From Barthelona sp. PAP020 (Eukaryota; Metamonada: BaSk clade), in assembly GCA_040182905.1 (NCBI GenBank), contig JARQWU010000004.1:1-64000 (forward strand): 64,000 nucleotides of DNA, given 5' to 3'. Shown here piece by piece: positions 37,701 to 48,704 of this stretch (position 1 is its first letter; each line of letters starts with the position of its first letter). The position numbers and the translations under genes are program-made. The notes below the pieces were generated by a model. It worked only from the letters and a program-made list of their open reading frames with translations, searched no databases and was not told the origin of the DNA.

Positions 37701-40700
37701 TATTTCACGACTGGTACGTTTTGAATTTTGAAGTGTCTCAATGAGGACTTCATCTTCCAATAAATCATCACCAGCACCAAAAATTAATTCCAAAATTCTA
37801 TTTTCAGTATCTAATTTGCTCTTTTCCATGTCTGCAGTTTTGACAATGAATGAATTCTTTTTCTTTTCAAGCTCAGGTTCCCAACTTTGAACAACAATGC
37901 CCAATAATTGATCGGTAAGTCCAGCATGAGTGAGAGAAAAGTTAATGACGTTTAATTTTGCCATTTGATCTGGGGATAGTGTGGGACTAGCAAGTTTCGT
38001 TGACAGATACAAATTAAAGTCAGGATGGTAAGAAACAAGATTTTGGAGTTTAATCATCGTCACACCACCTTGTTTTATTGTACGTTTTAACAATAAAGAA
38101 TCAAGAATTGGATCAAAATGATTGGTGATATTTTCAATAAGAACAGGAGTACCCAAAGTGATACACATTTCCAATTGTTTAACCCAATTAGGATCACTGA
38201 ATTGTAAGATTTTCAAATTACGTCCTTCTTCCAAAGTCTTTATCCAGGAAGTAGCTTGTGATTGTGGATCAATGAAGAAAGGCCATAATTTTGAATTGTA
38301 GGTGCAAATACCATTTTCAGCACTGAAGTCATCATTGGGAAGCATGTTAATTTGCCAATTACGAATAACAACAGGATCTCCCAAAGTTGTTATCAAAGAC
38401 CAATCAGCACTGTGAAGAATTTCAGCACGTAAACATTCGTTACGCCACTTTTCAACCAACTGAGAACGATATGATTGAGTAACACAATTTAAATATGTTA
38501 CAAATGCAGCACTCAATAAAACATCTCCTTTAATGGTGGTTGTTAACTTTTTACTGCTTTCTGCAGCAACTTTCCAAGTTACATGTTCATCTTTTAATCC
38601 ATCAAGCAATTTTCTGGCTCTTTCTAATTGAGTTTCACAACGATTATACTCATATTCATAGCGTTCTTTATCGGATACAGCAGCTTCATATTCATCGGTC
38701 AGTTTTTTCAATGAAGCTTCTAATTTGTTCAATTCAGCTGTTTTTTCATCCAAAAGTTTTTGTAACACTGCACACTTCTCCTGTGCCTCTTTTAATTTTT
38801 CTCGTTTTGGCAACACTTCCTGAAGGACATGGTAGAAAGTATACATGGCGTGTACCCATTCACACAAAGCACCAGCAGCAGAGGAGGATTTTGTGATAAC
38901 ATCCACTGCAAAATCATCTCGTTCAATGTATGGTTGAATCTTTGCAATAACAGAGGCTTGAATATCATCTCTATCAAAATTACTGAGTGATTCGAAGAAA
39001 CGTCGAGCTCCAGATAACATTCTTTGGGCTACTGGCCAAAAATCTTTTTCTCTAGTTTGAGGATTCTTCTCAGCACGCAATCCAAACATGATACAAACAG
39101 CTTCCATTGTAACACGGACACCTTTTGGTGGGTTGGTAAAGGATGATAACTCAGTAATTTCTCTTTGAGAGATATTTTCAAGAGCAGCTTCAGCTTTACG
39201 AACTAAAGGCATGGCTTTTTCCAAATCACTATTACAATCAGCCTCAATGGCTTCTGCTTCAGCAAATTCCTTTTGAGTACTGGCTTGTTGTTTGGCCACG
39301 GAACTTCGGACACGTTCTGTTTCAGTACTTTCTTTTGCAATTTTTTCCATAATACGTTCAGCCTTTTCACCAGCCTCCTTTAATTCAGGTTTTAATTTTT
39401 TAAGTGTAATTTGCATTTCAGCCACATTAACTGATGTTTCTTCCAATTTAGCAAAACCACCAGCATACTTGGCAATGCGATTACTCAAAGCACTGGCTTG
39501 TTTTATTAAAAGCAATCTGAAATTTTCCAAAAAGTTCAAAAATGAGGTTGGTGTGACATGCATTTTCTGTTTCATTTCTTTATTGTATTGTGATGTCATA
39601 TTAGCTGCTAATGAATGCAGTTTTACCGCTGTTTCAATGTAGGTATCCATGTTTTCAACAAAATGATGCAATGGATAATCCATCAAATTCTTAATTTCAT
39701 CATGACGCATTCGTTCAGCTTCACGGTTATATTCAGGGGAATCAATAAGTCCAGAATTAAGAACAAAACGACCAACATTAATGAGAGCATCATTGGGCCA
39801 AGGTGTGAACCAATCCAAATAACAGCAATTGACTAGCGATGGGAACTGTCTTAAACGTGCTCTAAAACCTTCTCTTTCAGGAGAAAAGGCTAATGTGACA
39901 TGAATATTCTTACGACAACGATTGACAAAGAAATTCCAAATGGATAATCTTGAATCACCCATACCATGAGCTTGTGCTTCATCAGTGATATTATCAAGAA
40001 CTTCCCTTTGTTCATCAGGTTGGAACAAATTTGGAACTTCACCAAGATTCAACAAATTATTGATATCTTCGATAAATGATTCACGTAAAATTTGAGTGTC
40101 GACAAATAAAAACACAGATGGTTTGTTGTCAACACCTGCTGTACGCATTAAGTTCTTCAAGAAATCTTGCCAATCATTATTGGTAAACGATTGAGTAATT
40201 TCAGGCTGAAATATTTTCATCTCATTGATATATGCTGCCAATCTAGTGATTGATTGACGTCCTGAACCACCAAGACCCAACAAAAGCAAATGTCCTCCAG
40301 ATTGACGTAAGGTACGAGTAACTCGCAAAAGATGCTTTTCAAAATAATCAAATACAACAAGGTCCATTGGTTTATCACGATGATCAATGTTATAATTCTC
40401 CAAATACTCTTCAATTACATTATGAAGTCCACTAGAATCAGTGATTTCCGTATATAAACGGTTTTCATCTGCACCACCACTGAAGTCAGCAACTCTGATA
40501 CCAGTAGTTGGAGATGGCTTTGAAAGATCCATGACTTCGTCAATAGCACATGTCTTAAATTCTTCTTTAACGAATTTTCCCAATGTTGAAACTGCCCAAA
40601 TACGATCATCATCATCAATTAAACGATCCATGAAACTTCTTTCAACTTCATGAACGAAATGTCTCAACATTCCTTCAACAGTCTTCACTTCTGAAGGTCT

Positions 40701-43700
40701 AACCATCAATAAACCTTGGAAAACAGAACCAATGTCTCTTAAATTAAACGTATAGTGTGATTTTTGAGGAGTAGGAAGCAATTGTTTCCTGATCTCCTCA
40801 TAGAACAATGTTGCTACTTTTACCATACTGGAAGAAAGATTAGAAACTGATGGTGAAAAATGATGAACTTCATTGAATATGCGCATGACATTTTCATAAA
40901 TCTTATGGATATCTTTATCGGCAATGTCAACAAAACACATCACATTCATATGATGCAACAAACGGTCGGAAATTTCTTGACGTCCACCACCTGGGAAACC
41001 CATTGCAGAAACGACAGACACATCTACTATTTTGCGGAAAACATTTGTGTCACGATTATACCATCCATCATAATCAAAGAATTGTCTCAATAACTCAAGG
41101 GGAGGTTGAGCACCATATTGTTGTTTCATTGGCATATTCAAATCATCAACAAAGATAATACCTTGATGACCCATTGGTGGACCGTAAACATTCATTCTAC
41201 GACGTGAATCAATTCTCATATCAATAAAATCTTGTGTTTGATTGACATTTGTTTGAGCTGAGAAGTATAGCATCACATTATGGTAATAATTTAAGTTCAT
41301 ATTAGGCTTAGGCTTAGCGTTTTCCTCTTTAACAAGTTTAACAGCATTATTATGACTAAACAGATGTTCTTTAAGAATTGCTGTCTTTCCAACACCTGTG
41401 GCACCAACAAACAGAATGTTTTTATTATTCTTAATAAGTTTTTCAGCAAGGTAAGTATATTTAACTGTGTCTTCAGTTTCAATCAACCAAGAGGAAGGAT
41501 TAAGATCTTCTTGTTGAAGATATTCCATATCTTCTCCAGCGGGAATCAAACTTTCAGTAGTTAGGTGAGACATCTCATCACGCCAAAAAGACCAAGAAGT
41601 TTGGGTATAATCCCAATACAAATCAAATATATTCGAATTCTTTGGAGGTAAAGTCTGGAATGATACACGAGCTATTCCATCCTTTGGATCAATCAGACCC
41701 ATAACATGTTTATTGAAAACATTTCGTCCATATTCATCGGTGCAAGATCCAAATGACCAAGCAAGAGAAAAAATAAACAAATTTTGAATGTGTGCTAATC
41801 TAAATGGACGCTTTGATTCAAAGGCTTCATCTGTTTCATCATCCTCTTCTTCTTCTTCAACAAAAGGTTGTTCAAAAGGATTGACAATCCTAGGAATTTC
41901 TTCTACTTTTTCTTCAACTTTTTCCTCCTGTAATTCAATTGACTCACCAATAATCATTGAAGGAATTCTACTGAGTTGCTTTTCTTCTTCAACTTTTTCT
42001 TCTTCAATTTGAGCTTGTTTATCCAACAATCTTTGTCTTTCAATTTCAAGACGAGTGCCAAAACCAAAAGCCTCAAATAATAAAGTTTCATACAAATTCA
42101 AAAGGTATTCAATCAAATGATGAGGACTAAGTGTCACTTTTTGTTCGATTCTTCTTCTTCCAATTTCAAGAACAGAAGGAATCATCCAATTGAACAATTC
42201 TTCCAATTCAACTCGGAACCGTTGAATTGCGCGAGGCATTGTTTTAATCCAACTTTTAAATAAACTTTCCCAACCTATTGCTTGTTGTTCCATGTAGACC
42301 ATACCACAACGTGATACAGTGGCAGGTGATGCCTGAGAAAGATCATCTACTTCAAACATCATTGTCATATGAGGAGACAGACGAATATTAGCACCGTTAG
42401 CCAGACAAAGCATTTTGTTATCATCTAAAACAGTATTCATGTTTTCAATCCACAACGCATCAACAGGACCATCAAACACACACCATTGACGATCTGTGCT
42501 AGATTCACCTTTTTTTGATTGCTTTTGAACAATGGTACCAATAACACCATTAACAAATTCATGTGATACAAGATCAAACGAACCGTACAGTTGTGAAATA
42601 TCTAAAGCCTTTGGATTGATATAATCAATAGATACAGGTCGAATGAAAGGATTTTTCTCTTCAAGCAACCCATTTTCAACGGCAAAATCTTGTGCTTTGC
42701 TGAACTTTGTCAATGCTTTTGACAGTACTTTGATTAAGGTTGTTTTACCTGACAATGAATCTCCAATAACCATTAAACCATGACGAACTCTGATTGTTTC
42801 AAACAACTGAACAATCTTCTTCATGAACCCTTCGGTCTTAATCAATTTCTGTTCAGATAAAACGTATTCGGTATGACGATACAATTCAGTATAATCGATC
42901 TCTTTGTTCTTGATTGAAGGGAACAGATCCAAAATAATGTTTTTGAAGAGTTTCGTATCATCCAAGAGGAATTTAGGCATATTAGCATCAAGAAGTGATC
43001 TATAAACCAAAAATTTCTCATCTTCATCAGGCATTTCTTGTTTAAGCAAAGCAGCACTTGATAAAACTGTTTTAACCGCACGCATACCAAAATCATAATG
43101 GAATTGAGAACTCAATTGTTCAGAAGATAATTGGAAAGTTGAAACAAGTTTTCTAGCAAGAGGTCTTGCATCAGAAAAACCATTAGAAAACAGCATAATT
43201 TCAGCAATTAAAGAATAATCAGGAACTTGCATTGATACACCACGGAATAAAGCTTTAAGATTCTCAGGCAATTCAGTACGTCCTGCATAACCAGGGTTCA
43301 TTGTGATAAACACCGCACATGAAGGCAATAATTTGATACGTGTTCCTTCAAACATAAAGTTAGTGGCCTTTTCACGAATAGCCTGTTGCATAGTCAGAAT
43401 TTGTTGTGCAATAACAGATAAAACTTCAAGTTCAATACGGTTAAATTCATCAAAACATGCCCAAGCACCTGACGACGCAAGACCCTTGAAAAATTTACCC
43501 ATAATCTTATAATCAAGACCTTCCGAACAATTCATAACCACACAATAATTTCCTAAAGCTTTGGCCAAATCTTTTACGGTTTCAGTTTTACCAGTACCAG
43601 CGGGACCAGCAGGAGCACCACCCAAATTGAAATTTAAAGCATTTGTTAATGTCATGTAACATTTATCTGTAAGTGGTGTAATGACAAGACGAGAAGAATT

Positions 43701-46700
43701 TCCAATGTATTCATAAGAGTATTTAATTGAAGAAGAAACCTGTTTGACCCATAATTGTTCATCTTCCAAATAATATCTCAATTGAGAAGACCATTCAAAA
43801 GAATCTGTGGATGAAACACCAACATCAACCATATTTGCAACCACATCTCTTGCATGTACATCAACAGTGATTAATGCACTCAAAAGTGTACGTTGTGATT
43901 TTGTCATTTTGCGTTGAACAACATGCACTAAATCGTCAATTTGTCTTGTCAATAAATCACAGTTTTCTTTTAAACCACGAGTTCCTTTCAACAGTCCCTC
44001 TTCAACACCACTGGTCCACATTACTTGAGTCACTGCCAAAACTACCTGAGCTGGCCAATTCATAATCCATTCAGTACGTGAACGATCAACATAATCCATA
44101 GCAGATGTGTTAATCAATTCTTTCATGGTAGATATCATAGTTGCTTCTAACTTTGTCAACCATTGTTCAACCAAAGAGGAAGGTACAATTTGAGTATTCA
44201 ATTTAACATTTTCTCCCTCAGAAGAACGCATAGTGTGGAAAACATAACCATTTCCTTTCTCTTTATAATCTAAATATGCAATATTAGCAAAGATTTTACG
44301 AAGATGTGGTTGAACCTTCAAAGGATCTTTGGTTTCACTCAAAATTTCCAACAAACCATCATCAGACAAAAAGTAGAAACGAGGGAAAGCTTGACGTTTG
44401 GTCTCCAAATATTTGTTAAGACTCTTCATAATCTCTTCCAAAATGTTGTTCATTTCAACAAAAGTAGTCAACAGTGATTCATCAGACAATTGTGATTTAA
44501 TAAATGAATTTGTTGATACTTTTTTCATGACTGTTCTGAAAATCTTATCAATATTTACAAAACGTTTGTGTTCTGCTGGTAATTGTTTTCTGATATCATT
44601 TGAAGAAAATATAGGGGAAAGATACATCCAATTTGTCTGCAATTTTGTCCAATTTTCGAGAGTATCCTGTAACAACATAAGGAAGCTTTCAAAATCAATA
44701 GTTCTTCCTTCAAATTGTTTGATAAAGGGTGAAGAGCGAAGAGTTTGTGTTATCATCAAATCTTCATCCAACTTTTCAAAAATATCATTAACATGTGTCA
44801 AAATACTTGTTTCAAATTCTTCAGCATATTTGGTTGAAAATTCCATGCGAATCCAAGAAGTTTCCATACGTTCAAGAGCAATTTCCAACTTGTATTCACG
44901 TGTAGCAACTGTGGAGATATCGTTAAAATCATCCTTCAAGTCTTCAACATCAAATTCGAGAAGGTCAACAAGCCTTAATTTACTAACACCTTCTAAATCT
45001 AAACCAATCAGTTGACAAATTTCATTCCAATGTCTTGTACGAAGTCCAGGTGCTCTTAATGGTATGATGATATCAAGGTGAACATTAAATTCATTCAAAC
45101 GAAGCTTGAGGTTGTCAAGTAAGTTCAAAACACCATCATTATCTTTGTAATGTCTTGCAGCTTTGGTGATTACACCATACCACTCTTCAAATAGTTTTGG
45201 TATCAAAACAGGATCAAGATTGGCAAACATACCATGCATCCAATCTGGATAACGCTTTGAAAAATCGCTAGCAACACGCCAAATGTTGCTACAATGAACG
45301 AAATCATCATTAATAGTCTTCAATTGACGAAATTTAGTGACTTGGAATTCAAACAATTTTTCATGTTCATTCAATTTCTTGATATTCATGTCTAATTCAC
45401 TGAGTTCAGTAGCAACAACCATGCAATCACTGTAGTTCTCATCAAACATTTCCAAATTATCCAAAGCTTGTAATGTTTGAACACTTGTACTGATTTCATT
45501 GATTCTCTCCAACAAACGATCTTTTTTATTGATAAGTTCATCTTGGAACTTAGTTTTTTGTTCATTAATTTGATACTCAATATTATGAATCTCAGAATTG
45601 AGATGTGCTGGACATTGAAGAATATCAACATATTTTTCTAAATAATCATCCTCAACAGAATGAGCATATGTATCAAACAAAGAATATTTTAGCATTAAAT
45701 TTTTGATGAATGCAGAAAGACGCTTGGTATACTCATTACATTCGACATTGACATAATTGATAAGCTTAAAAAGTTCTTCAGGTGTATTACAAGGCTTTTC
45801 CAATGTTTCTAAACATACAAGATACTCTTCTTTATATTTAACCATTTCTTCATTCAATTTTGTTTCAAAGAATGTTAAAATGTAAGTAATAAATTCATTA
45901 ATTTTTGTTTTCAAAATATTGATGAATCTTTCACAATCAATATAAACTAAAGAGAGAATAATGTCTTCAGAAAATAATCTTTCAAGAACATGAAGATTCT
46001 TTTTGTGATTATCGATTTCTTCACTCCATAAACTAAGCTCATATTCAGTTGAATTCTTTTTTAAATCATATGCTTCAACCTTTTCATTGACAACTTCAAT
46101 AAACTGAGTTAAAAACGTGTTTTTATCAACTACTAAATAAAATTTAAATGGATCTATGACTTTTAATATCTTCTTACAAGTTTGTTCAATTTTTTTCATT
46201 CCATTTGTGACATAAGTCTTGCAATCGATAAAAAGATTATCTTGTTGGAATTTTTTCAAATTGAAATCAGTCTGTTTAGCATTAACACGCAAAAACACTT
46301 GATTAATCAACCTTGGTATGTTTTCAACAGATTTTATCAATAAATCAAACACAGAATTTAAAACACCATGGATTGAATCCAATGATGGTAAAAATGTAAT
46401 ACAATCCTTTTCCTTAGAATAGTCAAATTCAATTTGAAACAAACAATTTCCTTTGCTTAATTCATTCATTGAAAGAGGAGATTCCTTTTGAATTAAATCA
46501 TTGATATCTAAATCAAAAATACTGTTATCAAAATCAAATCTACCGATATAATGACCAAAAAACATTTTCAATTCTTCTGTGGTCAATTTCAATAGTTCAA
46601 ACAACATGTCATCAATCCTTAACTCAACAACTCTTAAAAATGATAGAGTTTGAGAAAAAACTATTTGTTCAGTACTAAATTCTTTGACTTTGGTAGCAAT

Positions 46701-48704
46701 CTTAACTTGAGACATATCAGGTAACTCAGATTGAGTTGAAATACGATGATCAAACGATGGTTCAATTTCATCAAAAGAATGATTTTGTTTTGGTAATTGC
46801 AAAGAATTCAAGGTGTTATCAGTTAAATTACTGTTTTTTCTGGATATATGTTTGCTAGAAAATTCCATTGATTCATTCTCTTCCATTTCAACACTCAATA
46901 ATTCATCTCCAAAATCACTATCCATAAGTAATTGAGAATCATCTTCTAAATTACCTTCTATCATTGATTTTCCTTCATTTTCCTCAAGGTCAACTTCTTT
47001 CCAATCATTAATTTCAAGATTTTGTTCAACACACAATTTATCCAGTCTCTTAAACAGTTTTTTAAGAAGTAATTCATCAACTTCATCAATTTTGGGTACT
47101 GTAGCAATAGAACTTACCATTATATCAATATCATGTTGCTCAAGTGTGGTTTGAAGTAATTCAGCAACACTAGGAATAATTCTCTTTCTTAAAACATCAT
47201 TACTTTCAGCAGATTTTCTCATTTGAAGTTCAGAAAATGAATCAACAGTTAAAGGAAAAGACGTGAATGACATCCCTCCTTGGAAAGTTTCTAATAATCT
47301 AAATTGTTCCTTTTCAACCAGATGAAACCAGTTTAAATACATTGTATTCAACAATTGATTCAAATGAGGCTGTACATTAAATAATCTCTTGGAAATAAAC
47401 ATCGCAGTAGTCTTCACAAATCCACAAGGTAATTGTTCGGATGTTCCTTCCAATAAAGAATTGGTTAAAGGAACAATAACTTCTCTGAATGGAATAACTA
47501 CTCCAATAGCAGCTAATTGTTCTTTATATTGCTTATCATTTCCCAAATACATTTCTTTTGCGACAATCATTGCGCGTTTAAAGTTGACACGCACTTCTTT
47601 TACAATTTGTTGAAGCAAAAATGCAATATAATTTGGAGGTCTAGCAAATCGAAGAGCAGGTCCAATGGAATTTATTATATTCTCTAAAAATACTGGAGGA
47701 AGCGTTTGTAAATCAACATTCTTTTCCAAAAGATCTTCAACATATAAATTAAACCTCAAATCTCTTTCTTTTTCTTCTCTTCTCTTTTTCGCTTCTTCCC
47801 AACGTTCTTCCCATTTACTTTGGTCTTCCGCATCAAAAAGCAAGTTATATCTCTTCACTTTTTTAACTTGTTCATTGTGCATAAATTTTACAACATATTT
47901 TTCCGTCTTCTTTTCATAATCCAGTACAAAACAAGGTTCCAAATAGTAACCGTCTTTTATCTTTCCATCACTATCAGTATCCCCAATAGTTTTGCTAAAA
48001 TAATACCATGATCTCGCAGGTGTTCCAATCAATCCACTATTCGGTCCAAGGCTAACCCATTCTTCAGGAGAATGTGTTTCTAATTCAGAATTATCAAATA
48101 ACATCAAATCTAGAAATGATGTCTTTTTCGATATTTGCTGAAGCATCGTCATGTCATTCCTTGTTTCAAGTTCATTTATAATACTTTTTGATACATAATA
48201 TGCGGGAATATTTAATTTTTCCAAAATTCTGTAAACCTTTGATTCTTTGGTTTCTTCAACTTTTGATTCTATTTTTGCACCATGAGGAGCAACAGCACCA
48301 GGTATTTCTTTGAAAACTTCTTTTCCAACAAAAGTTGTATACATATCTACTATTTCGTCTTTTGTTGCGTATGGAGATTCAGCTATACTTGGATGTTTTG
48401 AAGTAGGAATGGAAAAATTGGGAAAATTTTCGGGCTTTTCTTCTTTCAATCCATAATATGTTGGCATATTTGTTTCAATCGCAGGGCGGTAATTTGATCC
48501 AGGTTTCATACCAGTTACACGTGGTGGATCAAAGGGATTTCTAGATATTTCATCCAATTTTGTCAACAACCCATCAACAGAAGGTTTTTGAGATTTAAGA
48601 TTTCTTGACTTTGTTCTCGATTGACTCCTTCTGCTGGGTGCTCTCCTATCGACTTGTTCTGACAAGAATTGACTCTGTTCTTTTAAACGATTCAGAGCAT
48701 CCAT
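34797..48704 (-). CDS. Axonemal dynein heavy chain, DNAH1-like inner-arm type
   Basis: 4635 residues without an intron. Force-generating ATPase of an axonemal inner arm. The tail begins with a segment (EEWVSLGPNSGLIG..., FVLDYEKKTEKYVV, YNLLFDAED) that parallels the DNAH1 N-terminus. P-loops: AAA1 GPAGTGKTET (about residue 1705), AAA2 GDSLSGKTTL (about 1985), AAA3 GATGVGKTAI (about 2440) and AAA4 GLGGSGRQS (about 2813, Arg for Lys as usual in AAA4). The stalk and microtubule-binding domain follow (PPKGVRVTMEAVCIM near 3200), then AAA5-6 and a complete C-terminal domain ending HWIRRGVALLCEID. An acidic Glu-rich insertion (about 2230-2320) separates AAA2 and AAA3. It shows the organism builds motile flagella. 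The subtype is less sure than the family. Confidence 0.93.
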   Translation of the reverse strand: MDALNRLKEQSQFLSEQVDRRAPSRRSQSRTKSRNLKSQKPSVDGLLTKLDEISRNPFDPPRVTGMKPGSNYRPAIETNMPTYYGLKEEKPENFPNFSIPTSKHPSIAESPYATKDEIVDMYTTFVGKEVFKEIPGAVAPHGAKIESKVEETKESKVYRILEKLNIPAYYVSKSIINELETRNDMTMLQQISKKTSFLDLMLFDNSELETHSPEEWVSLGPNSGLIGTPARSWYYFSKTIGDTDSDGKIKDGYYLEPCFVLDYEKKTEKYVVKFMHNEQVKKVKRYNLLFDAEDQSKWEERWEEAKKRREEKERDLRFNLYVEDLLEKNVDLQTLPPVFLENIINSIGPALRFARPPNYIAFLLQQIVKEVRVNFKRAMIVAKEMYLGNDKQYKEQLAAIGVVIPFREVIVPLTNSLLEGTSEQLPCGFVKTTAMFISKRLFNVQPHLNQLLNTMYLNWFHLVEKEQFRLLETFQGGMSFTSFPLTVDSFSELQMRKSAESNDVLRKRIIPSVAELLQTTLEQHDIDIMVSSIATVPKIDEVDELLLKKLFKRLDKLCVEQNLEINDWKEVDLEENEGKSMIEGNLEDDSQLLMDSDFGDELLSVEMEENESMEFSSKHISRKNSNLTDNTLNSLQLPKQNHSFDEIEPSFDHRISTQSELPDMSQVKIATKVKEFSTEQIVFSQTLSFLRVVELRIDDMLFELLKLTTEELKMFFGHYIGRFDFDNSIFDLDINDLIQKESPLSMNELSKGNCLFQIEFDYSKEKDCITFLPSLDSIHGVLNSVFDLLIKSVENIPRLINQVFLRVNAKQTDFNLKKFQQDNLFIDCKTYVTNGMKKIEQTCKKILKVIDPFKFYLVVDKNTFLTQFIEVVNEKVEAYDLKKNSTEYELSLWSEEIDNHKKNLHVLERLFSEDIILSLVYIDCERFINILKTKINEFITYILTFFETKLNEEMVKYKEEYLVCLETLEKPCNTPEELFKLINYVNVECNEYTKRLSAFIKNLMLKYSLFDTYAHSVEDDYLEKYVDILQCPAHLNSEIHNIEYQINEQKTKFQDELINKKDRLLERINEISTSVQTLQALDNLEMFDENYSDCMVVATELSELDMNIKKLNEHEKLFEFQVTKFRQLKTINDDFVHCSNIWRVASDFSKRYPDWMHGMFANLDPVLIPKLFEEWYGVITKAARHYKDNDGVLNLLDNLKLRLNEFNVHLDIIIPLRAPGLRTRHWNEICQLIGLDLEGVSKLRLVDLLEFDVEDLKDDFNDISTVATREYKLEIALERMETSWIRMEFSTKYAEEFETSILTHVNDIFEKLDEDLMITQTLRSSPFIKQFEGRTIDFESFLMLLQDTLENWTKLQTNWMYLSPIFSSNDIRKQLPAEHKRFVNIDKIFRTVMKKVSTNSFIKSQLSDESLLTTFVEMNNILEEIMKSLNKYLETKRQAFPRFYFLSDDGLLEILSETKDPLKVQPHLRKIFANIAYLDYKEKGNGYVFHTMRSSEGENVKLNTQIVPSSLVEQWLTKLEATMISTMKELINTSAMDYVDRSRTEWIMNWPAQVVLAVTQVMWTSGVEEGLLKGTRGLKENCDLLTRQIDDLVHVVQRKMTKSQRTLLSALITVDVHARDVVANMVDVGVSSTDSFEWSSQLRYYLEDEQLWVKQVSSSIKYSYEYIGNSSRLVITPLTDKCYMTLTNALNFNLGGAPAGPAGTGKTETVKDLAKALGNYCVVMNCSEGLDYKIMGKFFKGLASSGAWACFDEFNRIELEVLSVIAQQILTMQQAIREKATNFMFEGTRIKLLPSCAVFITMNPGYAGRTELPENLKALFRGVSMQVPDYSLIAEIMLFSNGFSDARPLARKLVSTFQLSSEQLSSQFHYDFGMRAVKTVLSSAALLKQEMPDEDEKFLVYRSLLDANMPKFLLDDTKLFKNIILDLFPSIKNKEIDYTELYRHTEYVLSEQKLIKTEGFMKKIVQLFETIRVRHGLMVIGDSLSGKTTLIKVLSKALTKFSKAQDFAVENGLLEEKNPFIRPVSIDYINPKALDISQLYGSFDLVSHEFVNGVIGTIVQKQSKKGESSTDRQWCVFDGPVDALWIENMNTVLDDNKMLCLANGANIRLSPHMTMMFEVDDLSQASPATVSRCGMVYMEQQAIGWESLFKSWIKTMPRAIQRFRVELEELFNWMIPSVLEIGRRRIEQKVTLSPHHLIEYLLNLYETLLFEAFGFGTRLEIERQRLLDKQAQIEEEKVEEEKQLSRIPSMIIGESIELQEEKVEEKVEEIPRIVNPFEQPFVEEEEEDDETDEAFESKRPFRLAHIQNLFIFSLAWSFGSCTDEYGRNVFNKHVMGLIDPKDGIARVSFQTLPPKNSNIFDLYWDYTQTSWSFWRDEMSHLTTESLIPAGEDMEYLQQEDLNPSSWLIETEDTVKYTYLAEKLIKNNKNILFVGATGVGKTAILKEHLFSHNNAVKLVKEENAKPKPNMNLNYYHNVMLYFSAQTNVNQTQDFIDMRIDSRRRMNVYGPPMGHQGIIFVDDLNMPMKQQYGAQPPLELLRQFFDYDGWYNRDTNVFRKIVDVSVVSAMGFPGGGRQEISDRLLHHMNVMCFVDIADKDIHKIYENVMRIFNEVHHFSPSVSNLSSSMVKVATLFYEEIRKQLLPTPQKSHYTFNLRDIGSVFQGLLMVRPSEVKTVEGMLRHFVHEVERSFMDRLIDDDDRIWAVSTLGKFVKEEFKTCAIDEVMDLSKPSPTTGIRVADFSGGADENRLYTEITDSSGLHNVIEEYLENYNIDHRDKPMDLVVFDYFEKHLLRVTRTLRQSGGHLLLLGLGGSGRQSITRLAAYINEMKIFQPEITQSFTNNDWQDFLKNLMRTAGVDNKPSVFLFVDTQILRESFIEDINNLLNLGEVPNLFQPDEQREVLDNITDEAQAHGMGDSRLSIWNFFVNRCRKNIHVTLAFSPEREGFRARLRQFPSLVNCCYLDWFTPWPNDALINVGRFVLNSGLIDSPEYNREAERMRHDEIKNLMDYPLHHFVENMDTYIETAVKLHSLAANMTSQYNKEMKQKMHVTPTSFLNFLENFRLLLIKQASALSNRIAKYAGGFAKLEETSVNVAEMQITLKKLKPELKEAGEKAERIMEKIAKESTETERVRSSVAKQQASTQKEFAEAEAIEADCNSDLEKAMPLVRKAEAALENISQREITELSSFTNPPKGVRVTMEAVCIMFGLRAEKNPQTREKDFWPVAQRMLSGARRFFESLSNFDRDDIQASVIAKIQPYIERDDFAVDVITKSSSAAGALCEWVHAMYTFYHVLQEVLPKREKLKEAQEKCAVLQKLLDEKTAELNKLEASLKKLTDEYEAAVSDKERYEYEYNRCETQLERARKLLDGLKDEHVTWKVAAESSKKLTTTIKGDVLLSAAFVTYLNCVTQSYRSQLVEKWRNECLRAEILHSADWSLITTLGDPVVIRNWQINMLPNDDFSAENGICTYNSKLWPFFIDPQSQATSWIKTLEEGRNLKILQFSDPNWVKQLEMCITLGTPVLIENITNHFDPILDSLLLKRTIKQGGVTMIKLQNLVSYHPDFNLYLSTKLASPTLSPDQMAKLNVINFSLTHAGLTDQLLGIVVQSWEPELEKKKNSFIVKTADMEKSKLDTENRILELIFGAGDDLLEDEVLIETLQNSKRTSREIEDEMIIIKRTTAQIEEKRGNFRPVADISAVIYFALSDLIFIDNMYQYSLGWFLQLFEKSLANAPAEIKQGSPPIFFVYGIREEIQPVTNINQLASGGAQLPPLNRIETRSSSLFSHFMNSVFNNVCRSLFSKDKLNFVLLLLIKLLLRRDLMTQKEFLYFLTEGTALELIDADKLPAPWITADMWKNIKALSRELPCFKDLDQHICEHVDEWSEYYNKDDGHLDLPERNYYGTNMMQRLLIIKTFRPDKFLQNVKRTITRLLGQDYLSFPLMDLATVFQDSNCSLPLVFILSPGANPVSDLLAFAETVGKAGKSFHSVSLGQGQGAIAEALIENGIDRGHWILLQNCHLAPSWMPSLTKIVERISPNTTHKDFRLWLTSMPTESFPSSILQNAVKMTNEPPTEVRSNLLSNLSIIANESSFEFDEFLNEDLIDNPIDVAQDPSKVVELGMALPRLQEDSEHVLRRKRARFRRTLFYNIALFHAVVLQRRKYGPLGFNIPYEFTEGDLRISLHQLNLFLGTESTIGDDIVVPWKALRYLVSVVNYGGRVTDRWDERTMAILLELFCSQQSLDKVMNRKELLLIESTRILDRQGLGVWEYPTPDTDMDRLTQHVRNIQTEDTPDMFGLHLNADITSAISNTKDVLDTLLETQPSLALQSEGEGSSMEVLARGILSRLPLMFDDDKVKEELPVDYKESLNTVLVQEITSYNRLIDTIKTSLTQLLLATQGKIVMTADLEDVSNALILGRVPKVWKTKSFISQKNLANWYENLLDRFSFIRRWKSEGKLPFIWLSGLFFPQSFLTGLLQNYARKYSIPIDELVFDFTVWQDTTTKTEHSQLEQMQFLKPLDDDGVWFTGLFLQGASYSIERKRLEEAKPKELFQEMCAIWLKPCKRIVIPALKPRPADMPFGSHPADKFYDCPVYRTAFRAGVLSTTGHSTSYVLTIRLPTGKYPGAHWIRRGVALLCEID

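Noticed and set aside
44398-45015. 205-codon plus-strand frame inside the dynein gene
   Set aside because: Antisense to an intact dynein tail; Ser/Ile/Lys-rich translation with no domain.
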